Part shown: piece after piece, positions 17,775 to 24,482 of the stretch | Layout of the letters: each line of letters begins with the position of its first letter | Position numbering within the stretch: the stretch's first letter is position 1 | NCBI GenBank assembly: GCA_026713545.1 | Contig: JAPOOG010000133.1 | Span: 1-62,981, forward strand | Source of the DNA: Bryobacterales bacterium | Lineage (GTDB): Bacteria; Acidobacteriota; Terriglobia; Bryobacterales; UBA6623 | Direction: 5' to 3' | Length of the DNA stretch: 62,981 nucleotides | Made by a program: the position numbers and the translations under genes | Notes under the pieces: model-generated | Database searches by the model: none | What the model saw: only the letters and a program-made list of their open reading frames with translations | Told to the model about the DNA's origin: nothing

Positions 17775-18022
17775 TCGCCGCCTCGCTCGGCCTCCGGGTG
17801 GGAGGCGCCGGGGCGGACATCGCCCTGGAGTCAGCTCAGGTCGTGCTGATGTCACCCCGTCTCAAGCTGTTGCCGCATCTCATCGGGACCGGGCGCTTCT
17901 GTCTGCGCGTTATCCGCCAAAACGTCGCCATTGCCCTCGGCTTCAAGTTGCTTTTCCTGGGATTGGCGGCCCAGAACTTGGCGACTTTGTGGCTGGTGGT
18001 CGCCGCCCATATGGGCGCGACC
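17775..18022 (+). pseudogene. 3' fragment of the P-type ATPase gene (second copy)
   Basis: Translates to ASLGLRVGGAGADIALESAQ and continues through VVLMSPRLKLLPHLIGTGRF and the last two helices. It matches codons of the intact ATPase at about 14275-14520 at nearly every base. It lacks everything upstream and loses similarity at about 18022, where an IS1380 remnant begins. It is a partial duplication, not a working gene. Its position right after the ABC genes suggests the whole DUF3299-ABC block is flanked by two ATPase 3' ends. Confidence 0.85.
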
Positions 18023-18026
18023 ATGG

Positions 18027-18332
18027 TTGGGGCTGGAGGGCACGCGCTGGGCGCGGGCGCAGACGGAGACGATCCGGCGGGGGTTGTTGAAGATCGGGGC
18101 ACATGTGAAAGTGAGCGTGCGGCGGGTGTACCTGTCGCTGGCCGCCGGCTATCCCGATGAGGAGGCGTTTGCGGCGGTGTATCGGGCGCGCTGCGTCCGC
18201 CGGGACGAGCAACTCTTTGAGAACACGGAGCGAGCCCGAAAACAGCGTTGCTGGGGCGCCCTGCCGGGGCCGTGGGGCCAAGTGGGTCTGCCGTCGGCCA
18301 CAATCCGAAAAACGGACGTTGGCGGGCTGTGA
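18027..18332 (+). mobile_element. IS1380-family transposase C-terminal remnant
   Basis: The frame reads TRWARAQTETIRRGLLKIGA, then HVKVSVRRVYLSLAAGYPDE, the conserved end of IS1380-type transposases (RT-rich strand then VSVRRV). The catalytic part is missing, and the segment abuts the ATPase fragment. It is the probable agent or scar of the rearrangement that made the fragment. Confidence 0.65.
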
Positions 18333-18734
18333 TGGGAGGTGTAGAGTGCCCCGCAGAGGCCCTCGCCCTCCCTCGCCGCGCAGAATGTTGAGCTTCAGCC
18401 ATGTTTCGGTTCCCCTCAACCCATCGCAATGCCGCTGGTGAGAAAAGACGGCTAAAGAAATCCTCAAAGCTTACCTTGTATTTTGCGGGAGTCAATACGT
18501 CAAGCTCCATGTGCGGGATGCCGTGAGATCGCCCATTACCTGCACACAAGGCGCCGCCTGGAATCACTGGCTTGCCATGATGGCCACCGAATTCGAGAGG
18601 TTGAGCAGGTCACGAGCGAAGCGACGCATGTGTTTGCGTCGGCCTTGCATGGTCCGCTGTCGTGAGCTAGCATCCCCATTCGAATCGCCATGGGCGGCGG
18701 ACGGGCTATGCTGCAATACCGCTGCCGAAACCAT
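18333..18734. other. 400-bp stretch without a recognised gene
   Basis: No protein-like frame. A degenerate end of the 182-bp element may be present at about 18439-18455 (GGTGAGAAAAGACGGCTA). The promoter of the BCCT transporter presumably lies here; no clear consensus was seen. Confidence 0.4.
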
Positions 18735-20291
18735 ATGCCCGAGATCTCGAAGATCGACTACAAGCCAGGTCAGGACAATGTCCAGTTTCTCGGTCTCGAC
18801 ATCCACAATCCGGTCTTCTTCGTCTCCAGCCTCACCATCATCGCGTTCGTCGCCGGGGTGCTGGTGTTCCAGGCCGAGGCGACGGCCGCCTTCAAGGCGC
18901 TGCGCGCGGGTCTCATGGCAACCTTCGACTGGCTGTTCATGGCCGCGGGCAATCTTTTCGTACTCTTCTGCCTGTTGCTGATCGTGACGCCTCTAGGCCG
19001 CGTTCGCCTGGGCGGCGCGGATGCCCGGCCGGACTACTCCCGACCGACTTGGTTCGCCATGCTGTTCGCCGCCGGAATGGGCATCGGCCTGATGTTCTTC
19101 GGGGTGTCGGAGCCGGTGGAGCATTTTCTGCAACCGCCGCTCGGTCTCGAAGCGGCCGACACGGCGGCGATGGTGCGCCTCGGCATGGCCGGCGCCATCT
19201 ACAACTGGGGGATCCATGGGTGGGCCATGTACGCCGTCGTGGCATTGTCGGTCGCCTTCGCGTCGTACAACCTAGGCCTGCCGATGACGCTGCGGTCGGC
19301 GTTCTATCCGCTCTTGGGAGATACGGTGCGGGGCCGGTTCGGCCACGTCATTGACATCCTCTCCGTCTTCGCCACGCTCTTTGGGCTGGCTGTCTCGCTC
19401 GGCCTCGGCACCCAACAGGTGACGGCGGGGCTGGCCTACCTGTGGGGCACGCCGGCGACCGGCACCATTCAGGTGCTGCTGATTGTCGGCATCACCGGAA
19501 TAGCGCTGGTCTCGGTTGTCAGCGGAATGGAGAAGGGGATCAAGCGGCTGAGCCAAGCCAACCTGCTGATCGCCCTGCTGCTGCTGCTGTTCGTGCTGAC
19601 GCTCGGGCCGACGCTCGACATCGCCGCCGGCATAGTGTCCAGCCTCGGTCGGTATCTTGCGGCGATCGTTCCGCTGAGCAACTGGGTGGGCCGGGAGGAC
19701 CTCCACTTCATGCACGGCTGGACGACGTTCTTCTGGGCCTGGTGGATTGCATGGTCCCCCTTCGTCGGCCTGTTCATCGCACGGATTTCGCGCGGCCGGA
19801 CGGTGCGCGAGCTGATCGCCTGCATGCTGATCGTCCCGACGACGATGATTGCGATCTGGATGAACGCCTTTGGCGGAACCGCGTTGTCGCAGTACCTCGA
19901 CAGCGGCCATCGCGACGTGATCGCGGCGGTGCAGGCGCAGCAGCCGGAGATTGCCCTGTTCATGCTGCTGGAGACGCTGCCGCTGGTTAACGTCACGTCC
20001 TTCATCGGCCTCGTTCTGGTGGTGGTGTTCTTCGTCACCTCCTCCGACTCCGGATCGCTGGTCATCGACACGATCACCGCCGGCGGCAAGCTGGATGCGC
20101 CGGTTGTCCAACGCGTGTTCTGGTGCGTCTTGGAGGGGCTGGTCGCCATTGCGCTGATGCTCGGCGGCGGCCTTGTGGCGGCTCAGGCAGCAACCCTCGC
20201 CGCCGGACTCCCCTTCGTGTTGGTGTTGGTCGCTTTGTGCTGCAGCATCTGGAAAGGCCTGCGCGAGGCCACGGCGGGCAGGGGCCGTTGA
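18735..20291 (+). CDS. BCCT-family transporter (betaine/choline/carnitine type)
   Basis: A 518-residue secondary transporter with about 12 helices. Family features are the GMGIGLMFFGVSEP stretch, GIHGWAMYAVVALSVAFASY, and the Trp-rich substrate-box segment FFWAWWIAWSPFVGLFIARI. BCCT carriers take up quaternary or methylated amines with Na+ or H+. I chose ATG 18735 because the partial copy at 2824 preserves this exact start and the bases before it. It precedes the methylamine cluster on the same strand, separated by ~0.95 kb of repeat-rich DNA. A role in supplying methylated amines such as betaine or sarcosine is plausible but not shown. Confidence 0.93.
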   Translation: MPEISKIDYKPGQDNVQFLGLDIHNPVFFVSSLTIIAFVAGVLVFQAEATAAFKALRAGLMATFDWLFMAAGNLFVLFCLLLIVTPLGRVRLGGADARPDYSRPTWFAMLFAAGMGIGLMFFGVSEPVEHFLQPPLGLEAADTAAMVRLGMAGAIYNWGIHGWAMYAVVALSVAFASYNLGLPMTLRSAFYPLLGDTVRGRFGHVIDILSVFATLFGLAVSLGLGTQQVTAGLAYLWGTPATGTIQVLLIVGITGIALVSVVSGMEKGIKRLSQANLLIALLLLLFVLTLGPTLDIAAGIVSSLGRYLAAIVPLSNWVGREDLHFMHGWTTFFWAWWIAWSPFVGLFIARISRGRTVRELIACMLIVPTTMIAIWMNAFGGTALSQYLDSGHRDVIAAVQAQQPEIALFMLLETLPLVNVTSFIGLVLVVVFFVTSSDSGSLVIDTITAGGKLDAPVVQRVFWCVLEGLVAIALMLGGGLVAAQAATLAAGLPFVLVLVALCCSIWKGLREATAGRGR

Positions 20292-20446
20292 CCCGCCACG
20301 TGCATCCCTGCCAGGCGCGAGCCGGTTGAATGCTGCGCGGCTTGAGCCCCCTGTCTCGATCGTCAGGCATCGCTATCCTCCTGTCGGAGCAATGTGAGAA
20401 GTTCCCCTGGTGAGCGAACGTGAACGTTCCCCTTCGGAAAAATCGG

Positions 20447-20478
20447 AAAAAAAGTACTGAAGCCCTTCAGTCTTTTTT
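20447..20478. terminator. Symmetric hairpin flanked by A- and T-tracts
   Basis: The stem ACTGAAG (20456-20462) pairs with CTTCAGT (20465-20471). A run of seven A lies before it and CTTTTTT follows, so it could act as an intrinsic terminator in both directions, for BCCT transcripts from the left. The same hairpin occurs inverted at 56344-56359. Confidence 0.55.
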
Positions 20479-20525
20479 CCCGTCCCGGCCTGCTTACCAT
20501 GAGGACAGCGAGACCGGAATCCTGC

Positions 20526-20575
20526 CCTGCATGTCTCACCACGTGGTGAGGCGAAAGTGCGTGAGAGGGCCAGCA
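20526..20575 (-). repeat. Partial copy (D) of the 182-bp element
   Basis: CCTGCATGTCTCACCACGTG followed by GTGAGGCGAAAGTGCGTGAG and GGCC matches the left 50 bp of copy A. The rest of the element is absent. Confidence 0.75.
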
Positions 20576-20929
20576 GCGCCGGCAACAAGGCCTGTAGGGT
20601 TTTTCTCGAATTACGGCCTTTACGGCCGTTCGGTTCGCTGTTGTTGTACAACGATAGAATCACCAGGAACCGCCGCCCGGACCGCCGAACCCTCTTCTAA
20701 ATCAATGCTTTGCTGCCCTCTGCTTCCTGTTTTTGACTGCAAACTGTTGCGCACAAGTGCAGAACGGGGGGACAGGGATGTGCAACATGTCTGCGTACCA
20801 TCCACCGTTCCCGGTGGGCGTAACGACGTGCGCCGTTCGCTGGGAATCCCGCAACAGTGCACGGAATCCCGTTTCTCCCAGGAAAATGCACGAAGTGCAG
20901 CGCTTGCTGCAGTTCCCGTCGCCCTCCGG

Positions 20930-20988
20930 GCTGCTTCCGCGGCGGCGAACGCCAAATGAACCCATGCTGAGAAAGGGGTACGTTCTGT
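20930..20988 (+). repeat. Dispersed repeat 2, first copy
   Basis: Core CGAACGCCAAATGAACCCAT then GCTGAGAAAGGGG. It recurs in inverted orientation at 55504-55581, where a 9-nt unit (CATGCTGAA) is tandemly duplicated. Both copies lie in the two largest non-coding regions of the window. Confidence 0.8.
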
Positions 20989-21236
20989 CTTGCACGAACA
21001 GGGGAACTATCTTTATTGCGTTGACCGCATCGCTATTCTCCTTGCGTCCCTCCGCTTGGGTTCGGAAGATGCGCGAATGCGCCTCCTCAGGCAGCTTGGT
21101 GAGCACGAGTGGGTCATTGCGGCCAACCGCTGGTGGTGCCCTGCATGCCTGTATAAAAGGTCACTTGTTGTGATAGGCTACCCGTCTACTCACCGGCCCG
21201 CGACCGAGAGCCAACTTGGCGGGAGCCGCGAATCGT

Positions 21237-22145
21237 ATGTGCGGCATCGCAGGATACTTCGACAAGTCAGGGGACGCGGAGGCCCCGGTCGGAGCCGCCG
21301 TGTTGAACATGCTGCGGGCGCTCGGCTGCCGCGGCCCGGATTCCGCGGGCGTTGCTCTCTATCGGAAGCAGCAGGGCGGCGATCTCGTTCTGCGGGTCAA
21401 GTTGGGCGAGAACGGGCGCTCGAAAGAGCGCGCCGAGGAAGTCGTCGGCAAGGTCTCCGTTCTGTCGCAGGCTCGAAACGTTTCGACCACCGGCAGCTAT
21501 CTGCGCCTGACGCTGGAGGAGCCGGCCGACCCCGATGCCCTGGGCGCAACGATCGAATCCGTCGGGCCGGACGTGGAGGTCGTCAGCATGGGTCGGCGCC
21601 TCGAAATCGTCAAGCAGGTGGGCTCGCCGGACCGTCTGGAAGAGACGTTCCGGATCTCCGCCATGCGAGGCTCGCACGGCATCGGCCACACACGCATGTC
21701 TACGGAGTCGAAAGTCGATCTCAGCCACTCCCAACCTTTTTGGGCGCATGGCTATCCGGATCTGGCGATCGTGCACAACGGCCACATCACGAACTACCAC
21801 AAGCTGCGCCGGCGGTACGAGCAGAAGGGGACTCGCTTCTACACGGAGAACGACTCGGAAATCATCGGTGTCTACGTCGCCGACGAGATGCGCCGGAGGA
21901 ATTCGCTGGAAGAAGCTCTGGCGGCGGCGCTGGTCGACCTGGACGGCTCGTTCAGTTGCCTGGTCAGCACGAAGGATGCGATGGGTTACGTGAAAGATCC
22001 CTTTGCTCACAAGCCGTTGCTTTTTGCCGAAACCGAACAGTGCGCCGTCGCCGGAACCGAGGAGGTCGCTTTCCGGGCGGCTTTCGACGACTCGTTGGAG
22101 GTTCGCGAGGCGGGAGCACGGGAATTCAGGGTATGGCGGAACTGA
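21237..22145 (+). CDS. mgsA: N-methylglutamate synthase subunit A (class II glutamine amidotransferase domain)
   Basis: A 302-residue glutaminase-fold subunit. The start at 21237 places the catalytic Cys at position 2 (MCGIAGYF), as required in Ntn amidotransferases. Other family parts are RGPDSAGVAL, SHGIGHTRMSTES and the substrate-pocket NGHITNYHKL with NDSEIIGVY. It resembles GlxB-type proteins. In the N-methylglutamate pathway, MgsABC makes N-methylglutamate from methylamine (via gamma-glutamylmethylamide or glutamate) and releases ammonium. It overlaps mgsB by 13 nt and opens a run of eight same-strand genes. The identification depends on the whole cluster; alone it would be called GlxB-like. 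Confidence 0.88.
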   Translation: MCGIAGYFDKSGDAEAPVGAAVLNMLRALGCRGPDSAGVALYRKQQGGDLVLRVKLGENGRSKERAEEVVGKVSVLSQARNVSTTGSYLRLTLEEPADPDALGATIESVGPDVEVVSMGRRLEIVKQVGSPDRLEETFRISAMRGSHGIGHTRMSTESKVDLSHSQPFWAHGYPDLAIVHNGHITNYHKLRRRYEQKGTRFYTENDSEIIGVYVADEMRRRNSLEEALAAALVDLDGSFSCLVSTKDAMGYVKDPFAHKPLLFAETEQCAVAGTEEVAFRAAFDDSLEVREAGAREFRVWRN

Positions 22146-22840
22146 GTTGCGAGGGGCGGACGACGCGTGACATCAACGCGGAGATCCGGCGGCTCATGGC
22201 GGTGGGTGAAGCGGTTACCGCGCGGTCGCCCGGAGCGCGGCACAATCTGGCAGTGGCGCTGCTGGAAAGAGGCGAGGTCGTCTTCGACGGCAGTGTGGGC
22301 TACTACTGCGCGGGGTTGATGGACGGCGCGACGGTCCGCGTGCGGGGCAGCGCCGGTTGGGGACTGGCGGAGTCGATGCTGAGCGGCGAGGTCGTTGTCG
22401 AAGGCAGTGCGGGGAACAGCGCCGGCGCCGCCATTCGAGGCGGGACGGTAGTCGTGCTGGGGGATTCGGGCGCGCGCACCGGCGTCTCGATGAAAGCCGG
22501 GGTCATCCTCGTCACCGGTAGTTGCGGCTACATGAGCGGGTTCATGGGCCAGGGAGGCAAGCTCATCATTTGCGGCGACGCTGCGGAGGCGCTGGGCGAT
22601 TCGATGTACGAGACAGTGTGCTTCGTGGGGGGCAAGATCGCGGATTTGGGCAACGATGCTGTCGTGGTCGAGAGCACGGACGAGGACAAGGAGTTTCTTG
22701 ACACTACCCTGTCGCGCTACGTCCCCCCGTCGTTGCGGGCCAACCTGCCTGACGGCGGCGATTTCCGGAAGGTTGTCGCGGGACGCAAGCTTTGGAACTT
22801 CGACAAGGCCGAGTGGCGAACCTGGGAGGAGGCTCTCTAG
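22133..22840 (+). CDS. mgsB: N-methylglutamate synthase subunit B (GXGXG domain)
   Basis: A 235-residue protein made of the GXGXG right-handed beta-helix found at the C-terminus of glutamate synthase. Repeating glycine turns are visible in DGSVGYYCAGLMDGATVRVR, EGSAGNSAGAAIRGGTVVVL and GYMSGFMGQGGKLIICGDAA. It probably bridges the amidotransferase (MgsA) and FMN (MgsC) subunits, as the equivalent domain does in GltB. The ATG at 22133 lies inside the end of mgsA, so translation is coupled. The next gene starts 6 nt after its stop. It is equivalent to GlxC. Confidence 0.88.
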   Translation: MAELSCEGRTTRDINAEIRRLMAVGEAVTARSPGARHNLAVALLERGEVVFDGSVGYYCAGLMDGATVRVRGSAGWGLAESMLSGEVVVEGSAGNSAGAAIRGGTVVVLGDSGARTGVSMKAGVILVTGSCGYMSGFMGQGGKLIICGDAAEALGDSMYETVCFVGGKIADLGNDAVVVESTDEDKEFLDTTLSRYVPPSLRANLPDGGDFRKVVAGRKLWNFDKAEWRTWEEAL

Positions 22841-22846
22841 TAGGCC

Positions 22847-24169
22847 ATGGCTGAATCTTCTCCGAGGGTCCTGCAGAAGAGCGGCATTTTTTCTTCGCGC
22901 GTCATCGAGGACATCCAGACCAAGGCCGAGAGCGGGGTCTATCGCATCCGCGGTTACGGGACGCTTCGCGAGCGCCGTTGGGCGACATTCGACGATCTGA
23001 CATTCCTGCCTTGCTCCCTGACACGCATTCCGCTGGAAGGGTATCGCGAGAAGTGCGAGACGAGAACCGTGCTGGGCACGCGTTTCGCCGAGCAGCCGAT
23101 CGAGCTGGACATCCCGATCATGATCACCGGGATGAGCTGGGGGGCGCTGTCGTACAACGCGAAGGTGGCGCTGGCGAAAGGGGCTTCCGAGATCGGTTCG
23201 TCGAATACCACCGGCGACGGCGGGATGTTGGCTGCGGAACGCGCAAACAGCCGCACCTTGGTCTACGAGGTGCTTCCTTCGCGCTACGGCATCGACGTGC
23301 ACCACATGCGGCTTTCCGACGGGATCGAGTTGACGATCGGCCAGGGAGCGAAACCCGGTACGGGCGGCTTGCTGCTCGATTCCAAGGTCTCCGGGGAGAT
23401 CGCGAGACAAAGGGAATTGCCGGCGGGGGTCGATCAACGGAGCCCTGCGCGGCACCCGGACATGCTCGGACCCGACGACATGATCATCAAGATCGAGGAA
23501 TTGCGCGAAGCCACCGACTGGCGGGTGCCGATCTTCGTGAAGCTGGGAGCCAGCCGGGTCTACGATGACGTGAAGTTGGCGGCCAAGGCCGGGGCGGACG
23601 TGGTGGTCGTGGACGGCATGGAAGGCGGGACCGGCGCTTCTCCCGCGATCTTGCAAGAGCATACCGGCGTCCCGACGCTCGCCGCCGTCTGTGAGGCCCG
23701 CGCGGCTCTCGAGGACATGGGGCTCTACGGCGAGGTGCAGTTGATCATCGCGGGCGGCATCCGCGACGGAGTGGACGCCGCCAAGGCGATGGCCCTGGGA
23801 GCGGACGCGATCTACATCGGAACGGCGGCGCTGATCGCGTTGAACTGCAACCGGCCTCTCTACGTGGAGGATTATCACAAGCTGGGAACCGAGCCGCATT
23901 TCTGTCATCACTGCCATACCGGACGTTGTCCGGTGGGCGTGACGACGCAGGACCCCGAACTGATGAAGCGGCTGCCGATCGACGAGGGGGCCGAACGCGT
24001 CACCAACCTGCTGCGAGCCATGACGCTGGAAATCCAGATGTTGGCGCGAGCGTGCGGCAAATCGGACGTGCATCATCTGGAGCCCGAAGACATGGCGGCT
24101 CTCACGCCCGAGGCATCGGCCATCTGCCAGGTGCCTTTGGCCGGGACGAGGCGGGTTTGGGGTTCCTGA
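22847..24169 (+). CDS. mgsC: N-methylglutamate synthase subunit C (FMN-binding glutamate synthase domain)
   Basis: A 440-residue protein equivalent to the central FMN domain of glutamate synthase. Landmarks are MSWGALSYNAKVALAKGASE, the GQGAKPGTGG loop, KLGASRVYDDVKLAAKAGAD with DGMEGGTGASP, and IAGGIRDGVDAAKAMALGAD for phosphate binding. The iron-sulphur Cys set is CHHCHTGRCPVG (about residues 352-363), spaced like the [3Fe-4S] motif of GltB. It is the catalytic subunit that forms N-methylglutamate. A gap of 25 nt separates it from mgdB. Confidence 0.9.
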   Translation: MAESSPRVLQKSGIFSSRVIEDIQTKAESGVYRIRGYGTLRERRWATFDDLTFLPCSLTRIPLEGYREKCETRTVLGTRFAEQPIELDIPIMITGMSWGALSYNAKVALAKGASEIGSSNTTGDGGMLAAERANSRTLVYEVLPSRYGIDVHHMRLSDGIELTIGQGAKPGTGGLLLDSKVSGEIARQRELPAGVDQRSPARHPDMLGPDDMIIKIEELREATDWRVPIFVKLGASRVYDDVKLAAKAGADVVVVDGMEGGTGASPAILQEHTGVPTLAAVCEARAALEDMGLYGEVQLIIAGGIRDGVDAAKAMALGADAIYIGTAALIALNCNRPLYVEDYHKLGTEPHFCHHCHTGRCPVGVTTQDPELMKRLPIDEGAERVTNLLRAMTLEIQMLARACGKSDVHHLEPEDMAALTPEASAICQVPLAGTRRVWGS

Positions 24170-24194
24170 TGTCGAGATCGAGGTTCAACTAAGC

Positions 24195-24482
24195 ATGTCG
24201 TTCCGGATTCCTTGCCCGCAATGCGGCGAACGAAGTGTTTACGAGTTCCGCTTCGGCGGTGAGTACTCGATCCGTCCGCAGCCGGGGGCGGACGAAGACG
24301 AGTGGTACCAGTACAACTTCGTTCGCCGTAACGAGATGGGCTCACAGACGGAGTGGTGGTACCATCGGCTAGGTTGCCGGCAGTGGCTGCGCGCGGTGCG
24401 GGAGACTCGCACGAACAAGGTAATCCGCGCCTACTTCCCCGACGAGACGGAGCAAACCGACCGTGGCCCAGGCGAGTCCTAG
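24195..24482 (+). CDS. mgdB: N-methylglutamate dehydrogenase, SoxD-like zinc subunit
   Basis: A 95-residue protein of the sarcosine oxidase delta family. The zinc site is visible as CPQCG near the N-terminus and H-x-x-G-C in WYHRLGCRQWLRA. It is a structural subunit that holds the large subunits of the complex together. The last 20 nt overlap the start of mgdC. Naming follows the N-methylglutamate operons, where the delta-like subunit is MgdB (as recalled). Confidence 0.88.
   Translation: MSFRIPCPQCGERSVYEFRFGGEYSIRPQPGADEDEWYQYNFVRRNEMGSQTEWWYHRLGCRQWLRAVRETRTNKVIRAYFPDETEQTDRGPGES

Larger units (their letters stand above)
20292..21236. other. Repeat-rich non-coding region before the methylamine cluster
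   Basis: No credible gene. It contains a strong hairpin (20447-20478), a partial copy of the 182-bp element (20526-20575), and a ~60-bp segment (20930-20988) that recurs inverted at 55504-55581. An unexplained stretch at 20740-20930 contains GGGGGGACAGGGATG. Any promoter for the cluster must lie here. Confidence 0.6.

Noticed and set aside
22007..24076. 689-codon open frame on the minus strand opposite mgsB and mgsC
   Set aside because: It is Arg/His/Gln-rich with no domain and lies antisense to genes with clear catalytic motifs; long antisense frames are expected at this GC content.
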